A stretch of 64,000 nt of DNA from Symbiodinium natans. Its lineage: Eukaryota > Sar > Dinophyceae > Suessiales > Symbiodiniaceae. Position numbers and translations under genes: made by a program. The stretch covers positions 502,512-566,511 of the forward strand of contig CAJNDS010002214.1 of NCBI GenBank assembly GCA_905221605.1, written 5' to 3'. The notes beneath the pieces are model-generated. The model was given only the letters and a program-made list of their open reading frames with translations. It was not told where the DNA came from and searched no databases. Positions 40,790 through 49,930 of the stretch are shown piece by piece; within the stretch, counting starts at the first letter, position 1; each line of letters begins with the position of its first letter.

Positions 40790-41733
40790 TTGTGGGGCAT
40801 GTCTGATGATTTGCAGATCGTTTCTGTTGCTGAAGGGGATGAATCTCCCCAGAAGCGGGCGAAGCAGGGAGCGCTGATGCAACAAGAGATGCTCTTGGCG
40901 ATCCAATCAGCGGTGGCGAATAATTTTGCTTTGCACCTTGCTCCGGTGACCCAGTCCTTGCAGGTGCTCCATGAGGGTCAAGCTGCTCAGAGTGCTCAAA
41001 TCCGGGACATCGAATCTCGCCAGACAGAGCTCGGTAGGAACATGGAGGACATGATGGAAACCCAAACCAGGAGAATGGATGCCTTGCAGGGTCTCGGCCC
41101 ACGTCACCGGTATCTCCCGGATCACATGCCGGGTTCCGCGCAGCTCCGCCCCCTGATGAAGTTTCTTTTGACATTGTGGTGGGTGGGTGGAAGGAGGGTC
41201 GCTCAAAAGACTCCGTTCTTGATCAGCTCACTGGGGTTTTGAGTGAGGCACTTCTGTCAGCAAAGGTGTTGGAGATACGTCTTTTCGGTAGGTGTCCTAC
41301 TGCTGGCAAGGTGGTGCTGAAGTTCCCCCCTGACCTGAGCATGTCGGAAAAGCGTCGTCAGCAGATGGAAGTGCGGGATACACTCGCTTCGAAAATGACT
41401 GCGCCACTCTGGTGCTCCATTGACAAGCCTCCGGAGTTGCGTCAGGTCGGCAAAGGTGTCGCTATGTTGGCCGACTTCTTGTCTACGAAGCTCGGCATTG
41501 GCAAGCAGAACCTGGAGGTTGGCTCGTGGACCCAGGCGAAATTCTTCTTGGGGGAAAACAGGGTGACACGCAAGGTTGATAACAATCAGCTCCATGGCAA
41601 TGAGAAGATGCTGCTGCAGCATGCCAAAACTGGCGTCAGCATTGTAGCCGACGTGCATGAGATTGCAAGGTTCGAGCAAAGCGATGCTATTTTAAAATGT
41701 CCATTTGGCTCATTCTGGCCGGCCACTGTCTGA
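40790..41733 (+). pseudogene. LINE ORF1-like region
   Basis: The first part (to about 41100) is rich in Gln, Glu and hydrophobic heptads (LQVLHEGQAAQSAQIRDIES), suggesting a coiled coil. From about 41120 the next frame reads FRAAPPPDEVSFDIVVGGWK, then alternating strands such as KVLEIRLFGRCPTAGKVVLK, compatible with an RNA-binding (RRM-like) fold typical of LINE ORF1 proteins. A frameshift lies between 41090 and 41140. At about 41690 the sequence jumps straight into the endonuclease C-terminal half. Confidence 0.6.
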
Positions 41734-42290
41734 CTTGCAACAAGCGTGTGAGAGCGTCCTCACTTCGGTGGCAAAGCAGGTGCAGCAAGGGATGCCGGTA
41801 ATCCTGTTGGGTGATCTCAACTTTGACCTTTACCGCGATGAGACAGGATCTGATCGTGGCTTGCTTGTCTGCAGCATGCTTGAGGCCCTGGGCACAACAG
41901 TCCTTTCGAATAACAGGGGATCTACATGGCGCCATAGAGCGATTGACTATGTTCTTTGCAACAATGCATATTGTAACCAAGCGGCCACTGTTGGCGAGGA
42001 TGGGGCCGCTCCGTGGGCAGACTATACAGTTCGGCTTGATGTGCAACAGATGTTGGGAGTTGACCATGCGTGTGTGATTGCTGAAACCCTCATGAATGCA
42101 ACAAAGGATCCCTTGGTTGCAGTCAGGCGGCGGCAGTTGTGGTCCCGCATGCCTAGAAAGATGGTGGTGACAAACCCGGAGGCTGTCCAGTGCTGGACTC
42201 ATGAACTTCGGACAGACGGGCCCCTGCATCAGAAGCTGCGGCGGTTGCAAGACCTCGCTGCTGTGGCATCGAGCCCTCGCAGCAGTCTCC
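41705..42290 (+). pseudogene. LINE endonuclease domain, N-terminal half missing
   Basis: This reads ..MPVILLGDLNFDLYRDE, then STWRHRAIDYVLCNN, then MLGVDHACVIAET. G-D-L-N-F, a near-C-terminal R-x-I-D-Y and the final D-H are the usual catalytic and metal-binding motifs of the endonuclease/exonuclease/phosphatase family. The earlier Asn and Glu motifs are absent, so a deletion fused ORF1 to this half. Confidence 0.7.
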
Positions 42291-43400
42291 GCTATAAAGA
42301 TCCTGCTCCAAGTGCGTGCCCTCTGTCGCAGCCGCTCTGCATGTCCCGATCCAGCTGTTCGCAAACAACTTTCCTTCGAAATTGCCGTGTCCACGCAGGA
42401 GGCGAAGGCGAAGTGGAGGGCATGGCTGGTGCACCAAGCGGCGTCAGGCAACTGGCGTGCTCGGAGGCTTTTGCTGAAAAAGCAGTCCTTGCAGTCGGCG
42501 CTGTGGCCGATGGTTGTCCTTCACCACGGAAATACGATGCGAGTGGCCCAGGAGGTTAAGAACTTCTTTGACCAGAAATTTTCCTTGCCTGAGGATGGGG
42601 TGGATGTGCCTGCTTTATTTCGTGGTCTGCATGCCGATGAGCAACCTTTCAGCGAGGATGAAGTTCAGGATTGCCTCCAGTCGATGAAGATGGGCAAGAC
42701 TACAGGTATCTCGAAGGTTAGTGTGGAGTTGCTGCAGTGTATTGCTCAGAGTCCTCAAGGCGTGCGTGGACTGGCCTCCGTGTTCAATGACATGTTGGAG
42801 GCGCCAGAGGAGCTGTGCAACACTGGCTTGCTCGTGGGTTGGGTTGTCCTGTTGCCAAAGAAGCCCAGGGTCAATGATGCTAGCATGCTGAGGCCGATAG
42901 TACTGGGAGAAGTAGTTTTGAAAGTGTTGACAAAGCTTTGCACTCGCAGATTGTTGCTTGTCTGGCCTGCTCCGAAGAGTTGCCTTGGCAGTGTCAAGGG
43001 GAAAGGGGTTGCTGATGCAGCTTTCCTTGCCAGTGTTGCGTTGCAGGAAGTGGCTACAGTTGGTGCTCCTGTCGTTGTTGTGAAGCTTGATATCTCAGGG
43101 GCGTATGACAGCTTGAAAATAAGTGCGCTTGTGTCGTGGATGCTTAGGAGGTGGCGCCCTGACGTAGGACGATCCCTTCTACTTCTGGCGTGTGTACTCT
43201 CATCTGGCAGCCTCTGCTTCCATTTCTTGCAGGAGGAGTGGGTGACTTTACAGAGGGTTGGAACGCAGCAGGGTGCTACACACTCTCCAGTGTTGTTCAG
43301 CTACTGCGTGGCTGACACCTATGATGTGATAACAGAGGAATGGGAGAAAAATGGGGAAACTCCCTCTTTCGTTTCGTCGCTGCGGCTTTCAGTCTGTGGG
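42280..43400 (+). pseudogene. LINE reverse transcriptase, motifs 0 to B
   Basis: It includes FSEDEVQDCLQSMKMGKTTG, RPIVLGEVVLKVLTKL, the motif A strand VVVVKLDISGAYDSLK with its catalytic Asp, and motif B RVGTQQGATHSPVLFSYC. Spacing is normal for a non-LTR reverse transcriptase. The frame is left at about 43390. Confidence 0.8.
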
Positions 43401-44660
43401 GCTTATGGTTTGTTGATGACGCCACGTGTTTTTTCTCTGCCTCGGCGCAGTATTGCAGATTGATGCCATGTGTGGTTGCAACCTTGGCTCGACTTGGCTT
43501 GAAGTTGAATACACGCAAGACATGCACCCTTGGCCTGCAGGCTCCCAGAAGCTTGGAATGCTTGCCGTTACTTCAGCATGTCTCTGATGCCCGCTTTGTG
43601 GGGATGATCCTCCAGGTATCTACCGGCGACGCTCACCAGATTGATCAGTTGCTTCGAAGAGCGATGGCGGCCTTTGCAACCAATGCGGCGCTTTTGAAAC
43701 ATCCCCATGTGTCGAGGCAGCGCAAGCTTAGCATGTTTGAGTCCTTGGTGACCTCGTCCATTCGGTGGTTGCTGTGCATTGTGGCACCCACACAAACAGC
43801 ATTCCGGAGACTCAGGGTGTTGCAAGTGACTTTGGTTGGATGGATGTTGAGAGTAGCGGCGCGTGACCCCGATGGCATTGCTCACGCGAGGCATGCGGTG
43901 AAGCTCTGGCTGGCGTCGTTTGGCATATTCTGGGATGAGTTGTTAGCCGGAGCTGTTTGGGACTGGGCTGGGCATGTGTTTAGACGTGGATGGAATGACC
44001 TCACTGGTTCGGCACTGCGCTCTTTCCACTCTGCGCACAGACAGGCGGGAGCGCGCGGGGTTCGCACGGGGCCGCAGAACATTGGGCACCGTGCCCTTCA
44101 GAATTTCCTCAAGCAACATGGCGTCGATGCGGACGCTGCCCATGATAGAGTGTGTTGGCAGTCCATGCGAGTTCGGTGGCTCCAGTCCCTGTTGGTGATG
44201 AAATCAGCTGGCGGAAATGTGGGTTTTCAAGCAGTGCGTGATGCATATTGTGGTTTGCGCTGGCGAGATGTTCAGGGTACATTCTTTGGTGGCGAGTGGT
44301 GGTTTCTGCAGATTCGGCGTGGTGCCGTTTGCCTGCTGACCTTGCGAAGAAGGGACGGCTGGGTGTTCGTGCGGCAGTGGATGTGCAGGCAACTGCCGCG
44401 GTTGTGCGGGGGATCCTGCGCTGCGTCCTGGAGAACATTATGCAACACACGTTCTATGTTCGCCTCTTTCTATGTGATGATGTTTTGCTTCCGACTTGCA
44501 GAGAAATGTGTCCGATATGTGATGAGAATGCTGAGCGACAGAAGGTAGTGATAGAAATGTCTGAATGTCCTGGGCCGTGGTTGGAGAAAGTGAAGGCTGA
44601 GGTGGAGGCATCTGAGGTCGCCATTCAGCTTGATGCTCCGGCATGACATGGCTTGAATGT
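43390..44660 (+). pseudogene. LINE reverse transcriptase motif C, thumb and C-terminal region
   Basis: It resumes one frame over with LWGLWFVDDATCFFSASA (catalytic F-V-D-D) and LARLGLKLNTRKTCTLGL (motif D/E region), then a Trp/Arg-rich C-terminal region. After another shift near 44350 it ends with LPTCREMCPICDENAERQ and a stop at 44644. Catalytic residues remain although the frame is broken. Confidence 0.8.
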
Positions 44661-44737
44661 TTCACGCCTGCTAATCTGAGTGGGTGTTTGGCTGCCTCAC
44701 GCAGTGGGACCTTTGGGATGCAGCGGCAGAGAGAGAA

Positions 44738-44753
44738 ACCCTAAACCCTAAGG
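44738..44753 (-). repeat. Short CCCTAAA repeat (right of the LINE)
   Basis: Two units. Confidence 0.85.
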
Positions 44754-44832
44754 CCCGAGTTCTGGCTCGTGGCCGGGCAGCTTGAACACACCCAGACAAA
44801 CGAAAGCTCTGCTCATCAACCCATATCAACCC

Positions 44833-44888
44833 AGGAGCTGCCCCACAGAATGCGACCTGACCACCATGACCAAGTGCCTTTGCTGGTA
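44833..44888 (+). CDS. Candidate exon: cysteine module half A
   Basis: CATATCAACCCAG at 44833 precedes a frame reading SCPTECDLTTMTKCLCW and a stop at 44888; GCTG|GTAGC could be the donor. C-P-T-E-C-x(7)-K-C-x-C follows the half A pattern of 46447 and 40301. Confidence 0.45.
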
Positions 44889-44914
44889 GCTTTGCGGTGG
44901 GTTGAGGTTGACAT

Positions 44915-45553
44915 TTGGGGTCCGGGGTGCAAAGTGTGGCGCAGGCCCTTCATCATCTAGTTACTCGTAGTTTTGACTCAAAGATGGCTTTGCTGCACGT
45001 TCTGGCGCGGTCTGCCCCGGCAGACATACTGAATATTCCTGCATGTCAGGGAAGTGGCACACACACATACACACACACACACACACCCCTCTTTTCTAGA
45101 TCTTCTTTAACCCGACACCTTCCTAAAGAGAATTGTCGCCGTCGGGGCCTCTTGTACTTCCAAGATTGCCCGGAGGGGAAACTCCGTGGTCACGCGCCTG
45201 TCGGCACTGAACAGCATCACACACTTTGCGATCACACACCTTTTGCTCCACATGCTGCCACATCCTGTCAACTCATTGGCCCCGATATTGTGTTGTGCAT
45301 CGCGAGTGATCTTGCGTGTGCGACATCTCTACGCGCAACGCCGAGTGTGTCTGTAGGTCCTGCAACTTCGTCAGTTCACATTTGGAATGTTTGTCATTCT
45401 GTCATTCCCCGGCAGCTGGGGCGCGAGCGACGCCACAATGAAAGTGCAGATGCCACATGGCCCTGCAGACATGGTGTGGTGACGTGCAAATGCACACTGG
45501 TGTCTGAGTTAAGTAACCATGTGCGCATGCTCGAGGTGCTAGATCGATCTTAA
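44915..45553 (+). CDS. Hypothetical 212-codon open frame
   Basis: The longest non-repetitive frame outside the LINE, with 12 cysteines. It includes a (CA)n tract at 45056-45087 translated as THTYTHTHT. No recognised motif; base composition is like the spacer. It may be chance. Confidence 0.22.
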   Translation: MGSGVQSVAQALHHLVTRSFDSKMALLHVLARSAPADILNIPACQGSGTHTYTHTHTPLFSRSSLTRHLPKENCRRRGLLYFQDCPEGKLRGHAPVGTEQHHTLCDHTPFAPHAATSCQLIGPDIVLCIASDLACATSLRATPSVSVGPATSSVHIWNVCHSVIPRQLGRERRHNESADATWPCRHGVVTCKCTLVSELSNHVRMLEVLDRS

Positions 45554-45923
45554 TCGCGCTTAGAAGTCGTCAGCAAGCCTTCGGCAACATCGTTCCGTTT
45601 TCGGAGGTGTCCCTCAGATGGCGGCAGGGAGACCTGCGTCTTCGGTGTCGCGGCCACCTGCCCCCTGGTCTGCGGTGCCTACGAGGGCGTCTGCCACTTA
45701 GCCACTTGGCCCAAGGAGTGCTCAGCCCGACTTGAGGTTCCCAAGCAATGGGCAATAACACACTGCAGAATCACGCACAGCGCACACAGAAACTAAGCCT
45801 TTATAAGAGGTGAACTACGACTCGAAGGGCGAGCGCTACTTCACCTCCGTATGTGCCTTGTTATCATGGAGAGCGGACTGGGATTCTGTGCGCCTGTTTG
45901 CATGTGCCCTCAAGTGAGCACAT

Positions 45924-46141
45924 GTGGGGGGGGGGGGGACCCATCCTGGCTCTCGGCTGGAAGGTGGCGATCCCTACAACTGCGGCTGCGGGGAGAATGC
46001 TGTCCAATGCCCGGCCAGCCAAGGAGGAAAGCCTTTCTGCGAGAAAGCCACTTGGCACTTGAAATTCCGTTGGACATTCAAATTGACAGTCGGCAGACGT
46101 TGGGAGTTTCGGGCTCAGGTCTCGCGACAGCATCCTTAAAA
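45924..46141 (+). CDS. Candidate cysteine-containing island
   Basis: The frame reads SRLEGGDPYNCGCGENAVQC then PASQGGKPFCEKATWHLKFR. C-G-C-G-E-N-A-V-Q-C resembles the C-P-C-G-x-N-A-x-x-C end of half B (47937). A G homopolymer just upstream (45927-45939) makes the local frame uncertain. Confidence 0.35.
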
Positions 46142-46330
46142 CACATGTTGATTTGCTGATGATCATGGCATTGCACACGAGTGTTGGCTGCGAGCGACAG
46201 CCATGTGTGAAGAATTGGATGTGTCCAGGATGCAGAACCTAAACAGCGAAAATCTCCAGCCCCGGATAGCAACCAATGTCTTCTTTCAGCCGCCAGAAGG
46301 TTGAGGCTTTCAGCTCGTTGTTCGTTGGCA

Positions 46331-46370
46331 ACCCTAAACCCTAAACCCTAAATCCTAAACCCTAAACCCT
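46331..46370 (-). repeat. CCCTAAA array, possible flanking repeat
   Basis: Five to six units between TTGGCAA and TTGGCGAA, a near-duplicate pair. Confidence 0.93.
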
Positions 46371-46439
46371 TTTGGCGAAGCAAGTTAGGGCACGGACCGC
46401 AGAGATGGTAACAGCAAAGACAAGTCCAACGAAGGCCAG

Positions 46440-46528
46440 TCTTGGCTGCCCATTGACCTGCGGCCCCACTGAGAAGAAATGTGTGCCGATCTCCTTCACG
46501 GCCGAGGGCGCCCCGGCAGCGAGATGAC
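46440..46528 (+). CDS. Candidate exon: cysteine module half A
   Basis: After AAGGCCAG the frame reads LGCPLTCGPTEKKCVPISFT then AEGAPAAR, to a stop at 46525-46527. The same C-P-L-T-C-x(5)-K-C occurs at 40301. Half B (ETCVPI) lies 200 bp downstream, beyond a family A element, so the two halves are in the expected order with an intron-like element between. Confidence 0.52.
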
Positions 46529-46546
46529 TCCGCATAGTGGTGAGTG

Positions 46547-46656
46547 TTGGGATGTTTCCCCCCCTTAATACGAACAGTCCTTACTAATAATTCTCGTACC
46601 CCCCCCCTATTCTAGTCCCTAAACTAAGGACTCTGAGTATAAGGGGGACATCCCCA
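46547..46656 (+). mobile_element. Introner-like inverted-repeat element, family A, copy 3
   Basis: 110 bp, TTGGGATGTTTCCCCCCC at the left and AAGGGGGACATCCCCA at the right. Flanks GGTGAGTG and CTTGAGTG match 6 of 8. It sits between halves A and B of a cysteine module. Confidence 0.78.
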
Positions 46657-46695
46657 CTTGAGTGCTTCGCTTGACCCTGAAGTCCCCCGAAGCGA

Positions 46696-46768
46696 GCCGA
46701 GGTGCCCCAGACTTCAGCGTGGGGGGCTCCGAGACGTGCGTGCCCATATCCCGGCCGCCCGGGTGCAG
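46696..46768 (+). CDS. Candidate exon: cysteine module half B
   Basis: The frame reads SRGAPDFSVGGSETCVPISR then PPGCSEP. G-S-E-T-C-V-P-I-x(4)-G-C fits half B. GACTTCAG|CG at 46716 resembles the acceptor context of the 47894 island (GACTTCAG|CG). GTGCA|GTGAACCC near 46769 is a possible donor, directly followed by a CCCTAAA array. Confidence 0.48.
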
Positions 46769-46770
46769 TG

Positions 46771-46829
46771 AACCCTAAACCCTAAACCCTAAACCCTAAA
46801 CCCTAAACCCTAAACCCTAAACCCTAAAC
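46771..46829 (-). repeat. CCCTAAA array
   Basis: Eight perfect units. Confidence 0.98.
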
Positions 46830-46832
46830 GGG

Positions 46833-46900
46833 CTCTTTTTTGTAGGGTTTTTGGGCCCAAAGGCCTTCGTATATAATAAGGTGTTTGGGCCATTTCGGGC
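46833..46900 (+). mobile_element. Inverted-repeat element, family F, short copy
   Basis: TTTTTGGGCCCAAAGGCCTT then AATAAGGTGTTTGGGCC; the GGGCCCAAA..CCTTCGTAT core matches the 49203 element. Confidence 0.5.
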
Positions 46901-46962
46901 CTGAGGGCAAGGGTGTAGGGATCTCCGTAAGAGCGCGTGAACCTGAGTGCTTCCGTTTTCAG

Positions 46963-47084
46963 GTCTTGTCCCTGCAGCCAGAATGCCAAGCTGTGCAGAT
47001 GGACGGAGCCTTTGCTCAATTTGTCCTTGGAAACGAAGCTCACGATCCCATCGAAGGGCGGCCTATCAGAGAATCGCAGGGGTA
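46963..47084 (+). CDS. Candidate exon
   Basis: GTGCTTCCGTTTTCAG at 46962 is a strong acceptor. The frame reads VLSLQPECQAVQMDGAFAQF then VLGNEAHDPIEGRPIRESQG. It could be the second half of a CUB-like domain (E-C-x-A-V then a hydrophobic strand) but lacks a decisive motif. It is bounded by a stop at 47083. Confidence 0.42.
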
Positions 47085-47211
47085 GGACGACTCCAATGTC
47101 AGTAGAGACGAATGACTGTAGCAAATCCAATAATATAAGACTTAAGTTGAGAAGTGGAAGCGGTAAGAAGCTGCAACCATCTCAGAGCAACTTCCTTTTC
47201 CCTGTGCCCAG

Positions 47212-47303
47212 GATGAGCAGGGGCCGTGGGCTCAGCTGCACCATACCTCTCGGCATCTTGCAAAGGAGTAGAAGCCCGAAGTCTGCAGCTTTATCCACAT
47301 GAA
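47212..47303 (+). CDS. Candidate exon: CUB-like second half
   Basis: TTTTCCCTGTGCCCAG at 47211 precedes a frame reading MSRGRGLSCTIPLGILQRSR. G-R-G-x-S-C-T-I-P recalls YGRGDACTINIP in the 20829 island, also at nucleotide level. Short. Confidence 0.35.
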
Positions 47304-47358
47304 GGGCCCACAACTAAGCTGAACAACTATGTGAGGAAGGCTGAATCTTGCAGTCCTC

Positions 47359-47666
47359 TTTTCAGGCAGCCAAGGGAAGCCTGCCAGCCAACATCGCGGC
47401 CCTGTCCAGTCAGTTGCCAGGAGACGGAGACAGGGTTCAAGATGGGTCAGGGATGCGGTGGGCGTAGAAGGGTGTCGAGATCTTCACATGAACCCAGGGT
47501 CCTGACCAGCAAGAAGATACTGGAAGCCAGTGCAAAAGAATATGTTGCCCTCCGCATCGCAGGTAGGTTTTTCTCCCTTTTTGCATGTCAGCATGCCACC
47601 TTCGGGATCCCTTTACGAGGGCATGCGGCAGATGCCACTTGTCCAGGCGACGGAGAAGAAATGTGA
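47359..47666 (+). CDS. Candidate exon: cysteine module half A
   Basis: TCTTTTCAGGCAG at 47350 precedes a frame that reads ACQPTSRPCPVSCQETETGF then KMGQGCGGRRRVS. C-P-V-S-C-x(10)-G-C follows half A with a longer loop. The frame continues to a stop at 47665, passing a plausible segment (KKILEASAKEYVALRIAG) that may be another exon. Confidence 0.42.
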
Positions 47667-47893
47667 CGTTGTCGAGCCCCAGCTGCAAGAGGTTGTTACC
47701 ACAGAGCCCAGCATGGGAAGACCCATAGTCTTCACGGGTCGTTGAGCCTTCGCCTTCCATCCCATGCTGCTTTGGCATGCATAATGGGGTGTGGCTGCCA
47801 CTCTTCGTTCTTGGAGGGTTTTCCTGGTTCACTACAGAACCTTGCTGCCCACACTACGGCTCTGCACCATGTCTGATCAGCGAAGGACTTCAG

Positions 47894-48000
47894 CGAAGAT
47901 GGCCAACGAGGGGAGGTCCTCGAGGTCTGCGTCCCGTCCGATGATCCTTGCCCCTGCGGCTTGAATGCGCAGCGGTGCATCACCCGCCGAGCACCTCGGC
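47894..48000 (+). CDS. Candidate exon: cysteine module half B (best example)
   Basis: After GGACTTCAG the frame reads SEDGQRGEVLEVCVPSDDPC then PCGLNAQRCITRR. The E-V-C-V-P-S-D-D-P-C-P-C-G-L-N-A-Q-R-C string is the clearest half B, and 52475 (QVCVSDDALCPCPCGGNG) and 55963 (LCVPIGVDCPCGAN) are close relatives. Such Cys-dense repeats typically form disulfides outside the cell. No named domain is claimed. Confidence 0.58.
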
Positions 48001-48183
48001 AAAGCCCGGGGTTCGCAGCAGACGCACAGCTTCGATATCCTCCGTAAAAGCCGCTGGATTCGCCGGAAGAGCGCTTGCATGTGGCGCGAGACATGGATCA
48101 CCCACGGCATGTGCTGTTCTGGCCCTTATACAGTACCTACATGAGGCTTCCTGCGGCATGAGCTCCCCCCCCCCCCCTTCTCA

Positions 48184-48270
48184 TGACCGAGGAAGAGTTT
48201 TGCGCTCCGCGAGTGGACTTCGCAACTGGATGTCCGGGCATCAAGAACGGCTTTCAAGTGTGCGCACGTG
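48184..48270 (+). CDS. Candidate exon: cysteine module half B
   Basis: A long C tract ends just upstream (48168-48178). The frame reads TEEEFCAPRVDFATGCPGIK then NGFQVCARVYC. E-E-F-C-A-P-x(6)-G-C-P-G-x-K-N-G-x-Q-V-C follows the half B spacing. GCGCAC|GTGTAT near 48268 is a possible donor. Confidence 0.43.
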
Positions 48271-48480
48271 TATACTGTTGGTTCGGTGCCTGATGCAGTG
48301 CGAGACTTTCCGGAATGTTAGGGTCTAGGATGGAACTCAGGATTTCAGGTCTGCTTGATATCAGAAACGCTCCACTTACAAAGGGTCGCCTACGGCTGTT
48401 TGTGTGTGAGTTGCAGCTACGACAACGATGTTGAAAATCATATGACCATGCGAAATGCTGTATGTGCGGTTTGGCATCTG

Positions 48481-48622
48481 GAGCTCTGCCGAGTTGCTTA
48501 CCGCTGCCCTGTCCAATGCGGGAATGATGAGCAAGAGTGCGAGCACAAAAGCCACCTTGCTGAACATAAAGTGATTTGTGAGGAAGCAGTTGACGAGGCG
48601 GGGCTTCAGGGACGGCTTTGAG
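48481..48622 (+). CDS. Candidate exon: cysteine module half A
   Basis: The frame reads CRVAYRCPVQCGNDEQECEH then KSHLAEHKVICEEAVDEAG. C-P-V-Q-C-x(5)-E-C is half A; K-V-I-C-E-E continues it. The frame ends at 48621 and the next island opens in another frame from 48612. A short intron or frameshift may lie between. Confidence 0.48.
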
Positions 48623-48795
48623 GAAAACGAGGAAACTCTCATACGCCCGGACGTGTCGACTTTCAGCAGTCAGCAGGCAGAAAGAGACTTGCGTTTTGAA
48701 GGCTTCGACTCCGAAGGCAACTTCCTGGCTTCCTGGAAGGAGTGTGCCACCTGGATTCACGTCAAGCCGTCGACGGCCCAAACCTGCAAAGTGTT
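48612..48795 (+). CDS. Candidate exon: acidic then W/C-containing segment
   Basis: After GGGGCTTCAG the frame reads DGFEENEETLIRPDVSTFSS, then DLRFEGFDSEGNFLASWKEC and ATWIHVKPSTAQTCK. The steady protein-like composition and AAAG|TGTTGG end suggest a real exon, perhaps the linker and start of the next domain. No family recognised. Confidence 0.42.
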
Positions 48796-48805
48796 GGGGT
48801 TTTAG

Positions 48806-48905
48806 GACCCCTCAGGGGCCCCTTAGGGCCCTTTAGGGCCCTTTAGGATGCTTTAGGGCCCTTTAAGGCCCTTTAGGGCCCTTTAAGGCCCTTAGGCCTT
48901 AGGGT
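48806..48905 (+). repeat. GGGCCCTTTA decamer-like array
   Basis: About eight imperfect (T)TAGGGCCCTTTAGGGCCC units, self-complementary; more units at 49038-49080. Distinct from the TTTAGGG arrays but shares the TTTAGGG string. Confidence 0.85.
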
Positions 48906-49202
48906 CTATGCGGGCCACTCAGCTTAAGCCACAGCTTCAGAGGCATCCTGAGAACCTAAGCCGGGTTGTAAGCTCCCGGAGCCGTTCGGCCTTGGCCTCT
49001 GAGACTTCTTAGGTCTTCTGAAGGCTTTCGGCTTTCTTAGGGCCCTTTAGGGCGCTTAGGGTCATTTGAGCTACTTGTAGGGCGCGGCATTGCCTCCATG
49101 AGTTATTCTTCTCACATTCCGTCACTTTCATGCAAAGGATTTCAACGCACTATGGCACACTATAACGGACGAGCTCATCGGAAGCTTAGGCTTACCCTAA
49201 GG

Positions 49203-49295
49203 GTCCATGTACCGTATTTTTATATACTTGGGCCCAAAAGTCCTTATGTAGGAAAGACTTTTAGGCCCAAGTATTCCTTATGTAGGTACATGGAG
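49203..49295 (+). mobile_element. Inverted-repeat element, family F
   Basis: CCATGTACCGTATTTTTATA then TACTTGGGCCC at the left, GGCCCAAGTATTCCTTATGT then AGGTACATGG at the right; arms about 30 bp. Confidence 0.75.
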
Positions 49296-49297
49296 CC

Positions 49298-49367
49298 TCA
49301 TGAGGTAGCCTTTTTAATCCCTTAGAGGGTATATATGGGGTCCGAATTGCCTCATTCCCTGCTAACC
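49298..49367 (-). mobile_element. Introner-like element, family G, partial and reversed
   Basis: GGGTATATATGGGGTCC then CCTCATTCCCTGCTAAC, the reverse complement of GTTAGCAGGGAATGAGG, as in 50421 and 63226. Confidence 0.55.
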
Positions 49368-49458
49368 AGCAGTAAGTAGATAGGCTTAGGAGATTTGAGG
49401 ACCCCCGCAATTGGTCCCGAGAACAGCTCCACACGGGCACCCGCACACGGCGCCTCAG

Positions 49459-49560
49459 TCGACCAACTGCTGGAACGAGTGCAAGGGCCAGAACTCCTTC
49501 TTGTGCCAGAAGGTCCATGTTCTGCCGTTTTCAGCCGACTAGTTGGTACCAGGAACCTGC
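49459..49560 (+). CDS. Candidate exon: cysteine module half A
   Basis: GGCGCCTCAG at 49458 precedes STNCWNECKGQNSFLCQKVH then VLPFSAD. C-W-N-E-C-x(7)-C follows half A without the usual Pro. It is open in one frame up to about 49560. Confidence 0.35.
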
Positions 49561-49930
49561 ATTCATCATTTCGGGCACTTCCCTTGTGGATCTTCCTGCG
49601 GCCATGATTTTTGCGGAACATGCTTCTGACAACATTCCAACCTGAAGGGGATTGTAGCATCGTTTGGCTTTGGTCCGGGGTTTGGGTCAGGCTGCCACGG
49701 CGTTTTCTCGGGCGACCCGCCAATGCCTGCCACTAAATGGAGGCCTCTCTGTGCTGGCTTGAGGTAGGTGTTCATTGGCGTTCTCACGACAGCTCCTGCA
49801 TGTTTTGCCTGCTTGACGGCTCTAGGCACTCAGGGTCCGGTGCGTTTCTCTCACCTGGCAAGCGAAGCCTAGGTCTCCGACCTCGCATGGGGTCTAGACA
49901 TAGCAATCCATACCCGCTCCACCGAGCCAG

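Larger units (their letters stand above)
40700..44665 (+). mobile_element. Non-LTR retrotransposon (LINE), degenerate and internally deleted
   Basis: A block of about 4 kb on the + strand. In order: an ORF1-like region (40790-41733), the C-terminal half of an endonuclease/exonuclease/phosphatase domain, a complete-looking reverse transcriptase core and a C-terminal region with CPICDEN. Reading needs at least four frame changes (near 41130, 42280, 43390 and 44350), and the start of the endonuclease is missing. CCCTAAA repeats lie at both edges (40666-40697; 44738-44753). No poly-A tail or clear target-site duplication is visible. It is dead as it stands. Confidence 0.85.

Noticed and set aside
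40700-44665. An active retroelement or a retroviral remnant
   Set aside because: Frameshifts and the missing endonuclease part rule out activity. The APE-type endonuclease and FVDD reverse transcriptase without LTRs, integrase or envelope fit a LINE, not a retrovirus.
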